A stretch of 64,000 nucleotides of DNA from Alphaproteobacteria bacterium (GTDB lineage Bacteria > Pseudomonadota > Alphaproteobacteria > UBA8366 > GCA-2717185): NCBI GenBank assembly GCA_012103325.1, contig WLWY01000001.1, positions 1,444,986 to 1,508,985 on the forward strand, in the 5' to 3' direction. The position numbers and the translations under genes were made by a program. Under the pieces are notes generated by a model. The model was given only the letters and a program-made list of their open reading frames with translations, was not told where the DNA came from and searched no databases. Positions 9,617-18,975 of the stretch are shown here, piece by piece; the stretch's first letter is position 1, and each line of letters opens with the position of its first letter.

Positions 9617-10726
9617 ATGAAGAATAAAGCTTTGGCAGAAGGAGCAGCTGTTGAGCGAAGTGCCGCACAGTGCGAGCAAGATGCCGGAACGCCGTTAGGA
9701 TCATTTCTCAAACGACACCTTCCTGAAGGAATGGTCAACGCACTTCGAATGATCGCATCCTGGTGGAGACGTACGAATTTGATGCTTTTCAGCTCGTTTA
9801 TTTACGACTTTCGTCGCTACAGAAAATGGTCGTCAGCGACTTCAGGAGCGAATTCCGAAGCTAAGCTTCAGGCGCACATTGTGAAGGAATATCATGGCTT
9901 GGAGAAGGGCATGGCGCTGCCTAATCCGCGTCCGGGTTTTGGCAAACCAAGGGCGAAGGATCTCCTGCAGAATTGTGAACACCACCTCGCTCGGTACGGC
10001 CTGTCGCAGCAGCTACTCGATGCGGTTGAGGTCGTGAGGCAGTATTGCCTGTTTCAGGAAGAACACGATGTCGATATTCGCGATATAAGTGAAAGATTAG
10101 AATTTTTTGAAAAAAGAATGGAACCGGTAAAAGAGAGTGGGCGTGGCGGAACGACAAAGGTCACCGAGGAAGAAATTAGGGCGGCTACGCACGGTGTGGC
10201 GGAGACTTTTTTCGATACACGCCATAGCGTTCGCCAGTTTACGGATCTAGCCGTTGATCGCCAGCTTATAGAGGAGAGCCTGAAGAGGGCGCAACGCACG
10301 CCCTCGGTATGCAATCGACAATGTGCCCGTGTTCATGTCCTTACGGATTCGAAAGCCAAAGCTAAGGCGCTGTCCTTTCAAAATGGAAATCGCGGATTTG
10401 GATCCCAGGCCAGCGTAATTTTCATTGTGACTGCTGACCTGTCTGTCTTCACAGATGCGGGCGAACGTTTTCAGGGATGGATAGATGGCGGAATGTATGC
10501 GATGTCGCTTGTGTACGCATTGCATTCTTTGGGGCTGGGTTCGTGTACTTTGAACTGGAGCGTGGCCCCTGGCATTGATCGTAGGATGCGCTCTGCCTTG
10601 AATATTCCGGAAAATGAGCTGGTGATTATGATGATAGCGGCCGGACATATTCCAGACAGTTTCAAAGTTGCGTCTTCGCCGCGCCTGCCTGTTGAAGTTA
10701 CAACTAGGTTCGTTACTGAAACGTAA
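9617..10726 (+). CDS. nitroreductase-fold protein in a polysaccharide locus
   Basis: A 369-residue protein. The C-terminal half (from about residue 190) is a nitroreductase-like FMN domain: TRHSVRQFTD at the start, RTPSVCNRQ, DGGMYAMSLVYALHSLGLGSC and a final AAGHIP segment. The N-terminal roughly 180 residues are not part of that fold; they begin with a short hydrophobic/basic stretch and an HGLEKGMAL motif. Proteins of this shape occur in exopolysaccharide and capsule clusters. The reaction is unknown, with oxidoreduction of a sugar or lipid intermediate being one possibility. Confidence 0.75.
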   Translation: MKNKALAEGAAVERSAAQCEQDAGTPLGSFLKRHLPEGMVNALRMIASWWRRTNLMLFSSFIYDFRRYRKWSSATSGANSEAKLQAHIVKEYHGLEKGMALPNPRPGFGKPRAKDLLQNCEHHLARYGLSQQLLDAVEVVRQYCLFQEEHDVDIRDISERLEFFEKRMEPVKESGRGGTTKVTEEEIRAATHGVAETFFDTRHSVRQFTDLAVDRQLIEESLKRAQRTPSVCNRQCARVHVLTDSKAKAKALSFQNGNRGFGSQASVIFIVTADLSVFTDAGERFQGWIDGGMYAMSLVYALHSLGLGSCTLNWSVAPGIDRRMRSALNIPENELVIMMIAAGHIPDSFKVASSPRLPVEVTTRFVTET

Positions 10727-10944
10727 GCTGGGAATAATATAGCGTGCGCATTGTTACCCACACGATAAATCGGACAATGAATGCAGTCAGCTTGTTTAAA
10801 GACGTAGCGACTATTTTATCATTTTAACCGAACTATACATTGTTGTGCATCAACGTAGCCGGTGATAATTCAAACTGATCTCCTGTAAGTGGCGGTGAAA
10901 CCTATCGTTTTGTCTGCCTTGTAAATGTAAGGAAGAACATTGGG

Positions 10945-12174
10945 ATGAAGAAAATCGTTATTGTGGGGGTCGATAGTTTTGAAAATCGAGGTGTTGAAGC
11001 ATTGGTGCGGTCAATTGTTCAAGGATTACAGGCAAGTTTTGGGCAACCAGAAATTGACATATTTTGCACCGGATTCTCTTTTAATCAGTCTTCTGGCCCT
11101 GAAGCGTTCTGTAGTTTCTATGACGATCCCTACCGTTCTTTTTCTGCCAAAGCGTTGAGAAAAATTGGATTACTTTTTACGATAATTCCTGAAGTGTTGA
11201 ATAAAGAATTTCGTAATGCCCGTAAAACAATCCGTCATGCGGATCTCGTTATTTCGACAGGCGGCGACATCTTTGGCAAAGATTATGGGGGATTTCAGAA
11301 CTATCTGACGCCGCTGATAGAGGCGCGCCAAGCATCAACACCATATGTGTTTTTGGGACACTCTATCGGCCCGTTCGAAGACGAGGCGTTGCGAAAGATG
11401 TTTAAAGACATTGTCGCGTCAGCAACGCTCGTCACTTGCAGAGAAACACGAAGCCTCGAATATGTCATCGACAATCTAGGGCTGCCATCAGACCGTGTCG
11501 CGCTGGTCGGTGATGTGGCTTTTCTGTTACGGCCCGCCTCGCGCAAATGTGCCGACGAGATATTATCGGAGATAGGCATCGCTCCGGACGAGCCGCGCAT
11601 TGCCGTATCGGTCAGCGGCGGCATCAGTCAATTCTCCGGTTTGGACAAGGACCAGCACGCCTGCAGATGGGCAGAAACCCTGACGGTTTTGGCGGAGCAG
11701 ACGGGCTTGCGCGTGATCGTAATCCCTCACGTCTGGTCGGGTAGCCCCGACCCATCCAATAACGATATGATCGAGGCGAAAAAGGTGTTGTCTCATCTGA
11801 ACCACTCTCGTGTCAGTCTTATCGAACGACAATGTTCCGCCATGGAGTACAAAGCCATCATCGGAACCTGTGAATTCCTTGTGGCCGAACGGATGCATGC
11901 CGCGATCGCGGGCTTATCTCAACATGTGCCAACCGTCGCGATCAGCTACAGCGTCAAAGCCGATGGTATTATCGGTGACCTATTCATAAATGAACCCGAA
12001 AGCCGGAAACCAATCCTTTCGATATCCGACTACATGAAAGGTCCAGATTCCGATATTCGTCTGTTAGAGTATTTCAATCGCCGAGCGGATCTGCGGGCAA
12101 TGTTAGGGGAAAATGTGCCGCGAATGACTAAGTTGGCCCAAACTAACTTCGATCTTCTGGAAAAAATCCTGTAG
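10945..12174 (+). CDS. polysaccharide pyruvyl transferase family protein
   Basis: A 409-residue protein starting MKKIVIVGVDSFENRGVEALV, with the NxG-type N-terminus of the CsaB/PssK family. Internal motifs include STGGDIFGKDYGG, FLGHSIGPF and the C-terminal VAERMHAAIAGLSQHVPTVAISYS, where the conserved arginine and histidine of the family lie. Members transfer pyruvate from phosphoenolpyruvate to sugars as ketals, or act on related glycan substrates. A ribosome binding site AAGGAAG lies upstream of the ATG. The gene is followed by a strong hairpin and then the flippase gene, so it probably belongs to one transcription unit. Confidence 0.88.
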   Translation: MKKIVIVGVDSFENRGVEALVRSIVQGLQASFGQPEIDIFCTGFSFNQSSGPEAFCSFYDDPYRSFSAKALRKIGLLFTIIPEVLNKEFRNARKTIRHADLVISTGGDIFGKDYGGFQNYLTPLIEARQASTPYVFLGHSIGPFEDEALRKMFKDIVASATLVTCRETRSLEYVIDNLGLPSDRVALVGDVAFLLRPASRKCADEILSEIGIAPDEPRIAVSVSGGISQFSGLDKDQHACRWAETLTVLAEQTGLRVIVIPHVWSGSPDPSNNDMIEAKKVLSHLNHSRVSLIERQCSAMEYKAIIGTCEFLVAERMHAAIAGLSQHVPTVAISYSVKADGIIGDLFINEPESRKPILSISDYMKGPDSDIRLLEYFNRRADLRAMLGENVPRMTKLAQTNFDLLEKIL

Positions 12175-12187
12175 CAATAACTTAGAT

Positions 12188-12208
12188 GCCCAAGGTTTAA
12201 CCTTGGGC
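12188..12208 (+). promoter_or_regulatory. intercistronic hairpin
   Basis: GCCCAAGG, a 5-base loop TTTAA, then CCTTGGGC: a perfect 8-bp stem starting 13 bases after the pyruvyl transferase stop and ending 16 bases before the flippase start. No run of T follows, so it is not a standard intrinsic terminator. It may stabilise or process the transcript. Confidence 0.6.
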
Positions 12209-12224
12209 AAGAATCGGGACCTCG

Positions 12225-13631
12225 ATGATCGGACCTTTAAAAAAATTTGGCCGTGCGTCGGCAAAAAAATTAGTTATCGATGCCATCAGTCTGATTTTTT
12301 CCCGATTTATACAAGTTGGCAGCCGCTTTCTATATCTCGTTATTGTCGCTCGGATGCTAGGTCCCGAGCTTTATGGACAGCTCAGTTATTCGCAGTCCTG
12401 GTATCTTGTTTTCTTTCAATTTTGCATGCTTGGACTTCCCAGTGTCGTTGCGAGAGCTGCTGGTCGAGGCGGCGAGGAAGCAGATCGTGTCATCTCGGGC
12501 TCGAACGGGGCGGTGTTCGTTGCTTGTACTGTACTGGCTATTCTCGCCGGTGCGATAACGTGGCTGATTGAGAGCGATCCGGCGGTTCGACTTGTTAGCA
12601 CCATATTCTCAATTGGCGTTCTGACCCGAGGCGTCGCCGTATGGATAGAGATCTTGCTCATTGCGTATGAGCGGTCCCGGCGTATTCTCCTAACGAGCCT
12701 TTTTATTCGGCCAGCTGAGCCGATTTTCGCATACATTTTGCTGGCGTACGGTTGGGGTGTTGCGGGTCTCGCCACCGTGCACGTTTCGCTATGGGCTTTG
12801 CATGCGCTGATTGTCGGAATTGTATATCTGCGCGTAAAGCGGCGGATCACCATGCATTTCCGGCTACCTGTTGTTATTCCTTTGTTGAAGGACGGGGCTG
12901 CTCTGTGGATTGGCGGCGGCGCTATTGGCTATTTGCAGGTTGGCCCCGTGATCGTGCACAAGTGGATGGACGGAAGTGATCTTGGAATACTAGCCATACT
13001 CACTCAAGTTGTCGTTGTCCTCGGTGTTGTGCCGTTAAGCATCATGCAAGCACTGTTGCCGGCGATGTCGCGGCAAGTCGAAAATCCCGCGGGAGATTCT
13101 CGAAACTTAACGTCGGTTATGATGAGCACTTTCCTTATTGGTGGAGCATTGTGTTCTACCGTGGCCCACGTCGTAGCGTACCCTGTACTCCTTCTGATAC
13201 TGGGCGAAGTATATGCGCAGTCAGCGAGTGTCCTGTGGGTTTCCGTATTCACGATTGGCATTTTCGGTGCAGCGTTGACCATGAACCAGTTATTGACGGC
13301 GAAGGGTCGATATTACCAAGTTGGAATAGCCAGCGTGGTAGGTTGTGCTGCTTTTTTTGCAATGGGAACGATAGAAGGAAACCCGACACCATTCAGCACG
13401 ATGATCGCTGCATCGGTAGGATATGGCGTATGGTTCCTCGTGGCGGCGATTTTCGCTGGGTTTTTGATCCCCGGTTTGACGACAGCGACGATAGCCTGCC
13501 TTTGTGTGATTCCCATGATTTTTGTCGAACAGCCGTTGATGGCGCTCATCACGGTACCAATTCTGATCGGGTATGTATGGGCAACCGGTCTGCTCAATCA
13601 GATAAAAACTCTATTTTCCATAGCAGATTAG
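12225..13631 (+). CDS. Wzx-type oligosaccharide flippase
   Basis: A 468-residue, very hydrophobic protein with about twelve predicted membrane helices. The N-terminal signature SRFIQVGSRFLYLVIVARMLGPELYGQLSYSQS is typical of the MATE/MOP polysaccharide-exporter superfamily. It would flip undecaprenyl-linked repeat units across the inner membrane. The surrounding glycosyltransferases and pyruvyl transferase support that role. No Wzy polymerase gene is recognised in the visible locus. Confidence 0.88.
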   Translation: MIGPLKKFGRASAKKLVIDAISLIFSRFIQVGSRFLYLVIVARMLGPELYGQLSYSQSWYLVFFQFCMLGLPSVVARAAGRGGEEADRVISGSNGAVFVACTVLAILAGAITWLIESDPAVRLVSTIFSIGVLTRGVAVWIEILLIAYERSRRILLTSLFIRPAEPIFAYILLAYGWGVAGLATVHVSLWALHALIVGIVYLRVKRRITMHFRLPVVIPLLKDGAALWIGGGAIGYLQVGPVIVHKWMDGSDLGILAILTQVVVVLGVVPLSIMQALLPAMSRQVENPAGDSRNLTSVMMSTFLIGGALCSTVAHVVAYPVLLLILGEVYAQSASVLWVSVFTIGIFGAALTMNQLLTAKGRYYQVGIASVVGCAAFFAMGTIEGNPTPFSTMIAASVGYGVWFLVAAIFAGFLIPGLTTATIACLCVIPMIFVEQPLMALITVPILIGYVWATGLLNQIKTLFSIAD

Positions 13632-13769
13632 GATTGGTTCGGATGACAGCCTGAATGCGTCATGGTCGATTGAACATCTCCGCTCAACGCGGTGCACCTC
13701 TAACCTTAAACTGCCTGATCTTTCGCTACGTTCGAAATGACATAGCAAATTTTTCCCGGAGCATCATAA

Positions 13770-14906
13770 ATGAAGTGCCTATTTGTTGCTGCGAACGATC
13801 ACTACCACGGGAAAGGCGGTGGCGGCACGGCGGTACGTGCGTTGAAGGCCCGTTTTGACGATGTTCTCGGTGTCGAGAATGTTGAGCTTTATTGTTTCGA
13901 TGAATGGGGACGAACTCTCCCGCGTCGCGTCAAGCAGGTTTACTCCATCTGGAAATCGCTATTTTCAACTCTCCCGTCGCGCTCGATTTTCGTCCTGCCT
14001 ACTAATGCGCAGCGGCAATTATCGGAGAAAATCGCGACTGCACAGCCGGACTTCGTGGTGATCAACGGGGGTGATGTTTGGTCGGTTATCGAGGCGCTGC
14101 CGGAGCGGCTGCCGGCGATCCTTATCGCGCACAATATTGAACACCGCCTGATGCGCAGTCATATTGATCAGTTGACGGGTCTAGAGGCGTTCTTGCGGCC
14201 AATTTTGAGCCGTGATGTCAATAAACTACACTCTCTAGAAGTAGCTGCCGCGAAACGCGCCTGCAATATCCTGTCGATCTCCGAAGAGGATGCCGATTAT
14301 TTCCGAAACTTGGGCGATAATATGAACGTAGCCACATTTTTGCAGACGTTCAATTATCAGCCTTATACCCGCACTGAGCGACCGCACAATCGACCGCTGA
14401 ATGTCGGTTTCATGGCCAAGATGACCTGGTGGCCCAATCAGGAAGGTGCAGCCTGGTTTGTCGACAAGGTTCTTGCAAATCTCGGTCCTTCGCAAGTCGT
14501 AGGACATTTCTACGGTGCTGGATCGGAAGCGTTTGATGGGCGGCTGCCTAATCTTGTCACCCATGGATTTGTCGACGCGCTGGATGATATTTGGAAAAAT
14601 TGTGATTTAATGATTTGTCCCATCCTGTCGGGGTCGGGCGTAAACATAAAATTTGTTGAGGCTCTTTTTAATCGTATGCCCGTACTTGCCACGACGCTGG
14701 CTGCACGTGGGCTTCCAACCATTGAGGATGAACACGTCGTCTATTTGGATCAGCCTAGCGAGTGGATAGATTTTCTATTGTCCCCGAAGGCGCAGGAATT
14801 GGCTTCAGGTTCAATATCGACGCGTGTCGTTGACCTGTTCCGTCCGGAGAGCCAGAGCCAGCACATCGCCGATTTTCTGAGTTCAGTCATGACGGAAAAT
14901 CGATGA
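13770..14906 (+). CDS. GT4-like glycosyltransferase
   Basis: A 378-residue GT-B protein. The N-terminal part has a glycine-rich turn (KGGGGTAVRAL, about residues 15-25) for acceptor or phosphate contacts. The C-terminal part has VGFMAKMTWWPNQEGAAWFVD, then HGFVDALDDIWKNCDLMICPILSGSGVNIKFVEAL, where the serine/glycine-rich turn and the conserved acidic residue of GT4 enzymes lie. It is the last gene of the polysaccharide locus and converges on fghA across 113 bases. The donor sugar is unknown. Confidence 0.82.
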   Translation: MKCLFVAANDHYHGKGGGGTAVRALKARFDDVLGVENVELYCFDEWGRTLPRRVKQVYSIWKSLFSTLPSRSIFVLPTNAQRQLSEKIATAQPDFVVINGGDVWSVIEALPERLPAILIAHNIEHRLMRSHIDQLTGLEAFLRPILSRDVNKLHSLEVAAAKRACNILSISEEDADYFRNLGDNMNVATFLQTFNYQPYTRTERPHNRPLNVGFMAKMTWWPNQEGAAWFVDKVLANLGPSQVVGHFYGAGSEAFDGRLPNLVTHGFVDALDDIWKNCDLMICPILSGSGVNIKFVEALFNRMPVLATTLAARGLPTIEDEHVVYLDQPSEWIDFLLSPKAQELASGSISTRVVDLFRPESQSQHIADFLSSVMTENR

Positions 14907-15019
14907 GCGGCTGAAACGGTCGAACCAAATCCTCCCAACTTAGTCAACTTGGCTCCCGCTAGCGGGTCAGGGTGATTGATACACCCAACAGCCCTTGCTC
15001 CGATTTGCCTGGGTGCTGG

Positions 15020-15865
15020 CTAATCTTGACTCGTCAAAATTCGAGCGTGATGCTCAATGTGATCGGCAATGAAGGAAGCGATGAAATAGTAGCTGTGATC
15101 GTAACCTTCCTGCATGCGTAGGATGAGCGGCTGTTCCGCATCGGCGCAGGCCTCGCGCAGCAACTCGGGTTTTAGCTCTTCTTCCAGAAAAGGATCGGCG
15201 CTTCCCTGGTCGACGAGAATTTCCGATTGCCGATGACCGGAGCGGATCAACGCGCAAGCATCGTAGCGGTTCCAGCGTTCCCGGTCGTCGCCGAAATAGG
15301 CGGTGAAGGCCTTCACGCCCCACGGGCAGCCGCTCGGTGCGACGATTGGCGCGAAGGCGGAGACCGAATGATATTGGTAGGGGTTGCGCAATGCGCATAC
15401 CAGGGCGCCATGCCCCCCCATGGAATGTCCAAAGAGGCCCTGCCGTTCGCCGTCGCCTGGAAAGTTTTCCCCGATGAGTTGCGGTAGTTCCTGCGTGATG
15501 TAGGTGTACATCAGGAAATGCGCGGACCAGGGGCTTTGGCGCGCATCGACATAGAAGCCGGCACCTTGGCCCAGATCATACGCCTCATCGTCGGCGACCT
15601 CGTCACCGCGTGGGCTGGTGTCGGGGGCCACGATCATCAGGCCATGCTCGGCGGCATGGCGCTGCGCCCCGGCTTTTGTGGTGAAATTTTCATCTGTGCA
15701 CGTCAGGCCGGACAGGAAGGTGAGAACAGGAACCGGTCCATCCTCGGCCTGCGGCGGCGTGAAAACGGAAAACCGCATCTCGCAGTTCGTGCTGTCGGCA
15801 AAATGACTATAGACACCCTGAACGCCACCAAAGCAGCGATGCTCGTTCAAGAGAGTTAAGGACAT
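15020..15865 (-). CDS. fghA: S-formylglutathione hydrolase
   Basis: A 281-residue esterase-D family protein, the usual length. It has LSGLTCTDENF near residue 53, the serine nucleophile elbow GHSMGGHGAL near residue 146 and the C-terminal histidine region EGYDHSYYFI. It hydrolyses S-formylglutathione to formate and glutathione, the second step of glutathione-dependent formaldehyde oxidation. The first-step enzyme is encoded at 17701-18810 on the same strand, but a divergent sulfatase gene lies between them. Confidence 0.96.
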   Translation of the reverse strand: MSLTLLNEHRCFGGVQGVYSHFADSTNCEMRFSVFTPPQAEDGPVPVLTFLSGLTCTDENFTTKAGAQRHAAEHGLMIVAPDTSPRGDEVADDEAYDLGQGAGFYVDARQSPWSAHFLMYTYITQELPQLIGENFPGDGERQGLFGHSMGGHGALVCALRNPYQYHSVSAFAPIVAPSGCPWGVKAFTAYFGDDRERWNRYDACALIRSGHRQSEILVDQGSADPFLEEELKPELLREACADAEQPLILRMQEGYDHSYYFIASFIADHIEHHARILTSQD

Positions 15866-16088
15866 GGCGCGATTATCCCGGAGGGTTCGTTATCGAAGAT
15901 ACCACAACACGATAAGGTAGCGTGATTCGAGCGGCCAGGGATATTTGCTCGCTGCAATGGAACACCGTGACATGGAATAACCCTGCTGGTGGGGGAACTT
16001 GTCTGGTTGTTCAGTTTGGTCTATTCAGTGATAGTACGCTGAAATTATTGAACAAGTCGTAAGCGCAAATTTGTAGGGAAGCGCCAAT

Positions 16089-17645
16089 ATGGTAAGTCGA
16101 AGGCAAATATTGAAGTATTCCGGCGCGTCCCTTGTCGCACCAACGTTATTCTCCCTCTACCACAGACATGCCGATGCGAACGCAGCGCTGTTTGCGGGAT
16201 CCGGCAAACCGAAAAATCCGATAAACATCGTACTTGTTACGGCCGACGATATGCAGTGGCAGGCCTTCGGCGCCGAGACGAAATCGGGTAAGAAGATTAC
16301 GCCGAACCTGGACCGGTGGGCGCGTGAGGGTGTTCATTTTCTGAACTCGAACGTGCAGATTGCGTCCTGTATGCCGTGCCGTTCTTCGTTCCTCAGTGGT
16401 GTTTATCCCATACATAACGGATCTTGGTCGTTTATCGGCGTCATGCCCGGGGTGACGACTCTGCCCGAACTCCTGAAGCATTACGGTTATTATGTTGGTC
16501 TGATCGGAAAGACGAAGCATACGTTGCCCGGACGGCATCATATTTTCGATGCCGTGATACCCGGGAAAATGCTCGAAATGGGGCGGTCGCCGACGGCATT
16601 CGGGAATTACACAAGAGATTTGATCTCTGCCTCCGAGAAGTCGTCTTCTCCCTTTTTCCTGAATATAAACTTTCACGACCCGCACACCCCCTATCCGGCG
16701 AGCGACGAGGAACAGTCGGATAACCTGAAGTCCTACATTCAGTGGTTTGCGACGGAAACGGGGATTAAGGATCTTCTCGGCAGCGCGCGGCTGAACTATC
16801 AAGGCACGACACCGGGAGATCCTCTCCGGTACGATCCGGACGATGTCAAAGTATTCGATTTCCTACCGGATATTCCCGTCGCCCGGCAGGAGATGGCGCA
16901 ATACTATACGTCCGTCAATCGAATGGACGAGGCATTCGGGAGAGTCATCGAAGAGATCAAAAAGTCGAAAAACGAAACGCTTGTCATATTTTTTAGCGAC
17001 CATGGCATGGCCGTGCCGTTTTCCAAGCAGAACGTTTACCGGAATTCCACCCGTGCTTCGATGGTCGTAAACTGGACTGGTACAAAGAACCCGGGACGAA
17101 TGGATACGGAGAACTTCGTCGACGCGGTCGATGTATTCCCGACGATTCTGGATGTAATCGGCGCACCGTCTCTTGGCTTTTTTGACGGCAGATCTTTTAA
17201 AAAGGTGCTCGAAGATCCTGCGGCAAGGCATAAGAGCGAAACCTACGCGTATTATCATGCCAACGGACACGCGACGGGCGCCTATTTATCCTTTCCCATG
17301 CGCGGCATAAATGACGCGAATTGGGGCTATGTGTTCAATGCCTGGGCGGATGGAAAACGACGATTAAGGGTTCACGGGCATAGCTCTCTGACGTTCAAGA
17401 GCATGCGTGAACTCGCAGCGAGCGATCCGGAAATCGCGAAGCGCGTTAATTTTGCGAGCTTGAGAAGTACCGAAGAGTTTTACAACTACGCGCAAGACGC
17501 CCAGGCGATGAACAATTTGGCCGGTAAATCCGAACATGTTGCCATGCAACGGACCTATCGGGCTAAACTGTTGACCCATATGGTGAATACACGGGACCCG
17601 CTCGCTGACATATTCAAGCAATACGCGATGGCCAATCCCATTTGA
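16089..17645 (+). CDS. Tat-exported type I sulfatase
   Basis: A 518-residue protein with a twin-arginine-type leader (MVSRRQILKYSG, then hydrophobic residues), predicting export. The sulfatase core starts with NIVLVTADDMQ (metal-binding aspartates 53-54) and contains CMPCR at residues 94-98. The first cysteine is in the position converted to formylglycine in CxPxR sulfatases; a second cysteine replaces the commoner serine. SDHGMA supplies further metal ligands. It has a good ribosome binding site (AGGGAAG). The substrate is not predictable; a role in sulfated-glycan turnover is possible. It sits between the two formaldehyde genes on the opposite strand. Confidence 0.9.
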   Translation: MVSRRQILKYSGASLVAPTLFSLYHRHADANAALFAGSGKPKNPINIVLVTADDMQWQAFGAETKSGKKITPNLDRWAREGVHFLNSNVQIASCMPCRSSFLSGVYPIHNGSWSFIGVMPGVTTLPELLKHYGYYVGLIGKTKHTLPGRHHIFDAVIPGKMLEMGRSPTAFGNYTRDLISASEKSSSPFFLNINFHDPHTPYPASDEEQSDNLKSYIQWFATETGIKDLLGSARLNYQGTTPGDPLRYDPDDVKVFDFLPDIPVARQEMAQYYTSVNRMDEAFGRVIEEIKKSKNETLVIFFSDHGMAVPFSKQNVYRNSTRASMVVNWTGTKNPGRMDTENFVDAVDVFPTILDVIGAPSLGFFDGRSFKKVLEDPAARHKSETYAYYHANGHATGAYLSFPMRGINDANWGYVFNAWADGKRRLRVHGHSSLTFKSMRELAASDPEIAKRVNFASLRSTEEFYNYAQDAQAMNNLAGKSEHVAMQRTYRAKLLTHMVNTRDPLADIFKQYAMANPI

Positions 17646-17700
17646 CCGTCATCGTCTGCATCGTTTTTTCGTCGCCTCAACCTGCCAAGAGCGCCCGCCG

Positions 17701-18810
17701 CTAAAACGTGACGACTGAACGGATCGACTTGCCGGCATGCATGAGATCGAACGCATCGTTGATCTGATCCAGCGGCATCGTATGGGTGATCAGATCGTCG
17801 ATGTTGATCTTGCCATCCATGTACCAGTCCACGATTTTCGGCACGTCCGTTCGTCCCTTGGCGCCGCCGAAGGCGGTGCCTTTCCAGACGCGGCCGGTGA
17901 CCAGCTGGAAAGGTCGCGTGGCGATTTCCGCTCCAGCCGGTGCGACGCCGATGATGACTGAAACGCCCCAGCCTTTGTGACAGCATTCGAGCGCCTGGCG
18001 CATCACTTCGACATTGCCGATGCATTCGAAGGAATAGTCGGCGCCGCCCTTGGTGATTTCCACAAGATGGCCGACAAGATCGTCGCCGACTTCACTCGGG
18101 TTGACGAAATGGGTCATGCCGAACTTTTCACCCAGCGCTTTCTTGCTGTTGTTCATGTCGACACCGACGATCCGGTCCGCGCCGACCATTCGTGCGCCCT
18201 GAATGACATTCAGGCCAATGCCGCCAAGGCCGAAGACGACGACGTTCGCACCCGGCTCGACCCGGGCCGTGTTCATCACCGCACCCAACCCCGTGGTCAC
18301 GCCGCAGCCGATATAACAAACCTTGTCGAACGGCGCGTCGGGACGGATCTTCGCCACCGCGATTTCGGGCAACACGGTGTAATTGGCGAATGTCGAGGTG
18401 CCCATATAGTGAAAGATCTTCTCACCGCCGATGGAGAAGCGGCTCGTGCCGTCCGGCATGACGCCCTGGCCCTGGGTCTCGCGGATCGCCTGGCACAGGT
18501 TGGTCTTGCCGCTGGTGCAGTATTCGCACTGGCGGCATTCGGGCGTGTAGAGCGGGATGACATGATCGCCTTTTGCCACGCTGGTCACGCCGGGGCCTAT
18601 ATCGACGACAACCCCGGCTCCTTCGTGGCCGAGTATCGCCGGGAAGATGCCTTCAGGATCGGCGCCGGAGAGGGTGAACTCGTCTGTGTGACAGATACCG
18701 GTTGCCTTGATCTCGACCAGAACTTCGCCAGCCTTCGGGCCTTCGAGCTGCACGGTTTCGATTGTCAAAGGTTTGCCGGCCTCGCGGGCGACGGCGGCGC
18801 GCACGTCCAT
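17701..18810 (-). CDS. frmA: S-(hydroxymethyl)glutathione dehydrogenase / class III alcohol dehydrogenase
   Basis: A 369-residue zinc alcohol dehydrogenase. Catalytic zinc ligands are around Cys40 ([12 protein letters not shown]) and His62/Glu63 (GHEGAG). Structural zinc cysteines are at 92, 95, 98 and 106. The NAD site is GLGGIGLNV. The phrase [15 protein letters not shown] is typical of class III enzymes that oxidise S-hydroxymethylglutathione to S-formylglutathione. The ATG at 18810 follows a clear GGGGAGG ribosome binding site; an upstream in-frame ATG at 18831 is less likely. It pairs functionally with fghA. Confidence 0.97.
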   Translation of the reverse strand: MDVRAAVAREAGKPLTIETVQLEGPKAGEVLVEIKATGICHTDEFTLSGADPEGIFPAILGHEGAGVVVDIGPGVTSVAKGDHVIPLYTPECRQCEYCTSGKTNLCQAIRETQGQGVMPDGTSRFSIGGEKIFHYMGTSTFANYTVLPEIAVAKIRPDAPFDKVCYIGCGVTTGLGAVMNTARVEPGANVVVFGLGGIGLNVIQGARMVGADRIVGVDMNNSKKALGEKFGMTHFVNPSEVGDDLVGHLVEITKGGADYSFECIGNVEVMRQALECCHKGWGVSVIIGVAPAGAEIATRPFQLVTGRVWKGTAFGGAKGRTDVPKIVDWYMDGKINIDDLITHTMPLDQINDAFDLMHAGKSIRSVVTF

Positions 18811-18975
18811 GGTTGTTTCCTCCCCGTTCAAGTCTTCAGTTCGTTAGGCTAGAAACTGCCCGACGCTGCCGGTGAATTCAAGGCCGATGGCAGCGCCGGG
18901 GGATGGCGATGGCGTGGTTGACGGATACAGGTCCCGGGCATAGGTTCCGGGCTTTCGAAATGAGAGGGTGCGGAT

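Noticed and set aside
14953..14966. CCCGCTAGCGGG palindrome between the GT4 gene and fghA as a terminator
   Set aside because: No loop and no T-run; a weaker stem nearby has a loop of more than 20 bases.
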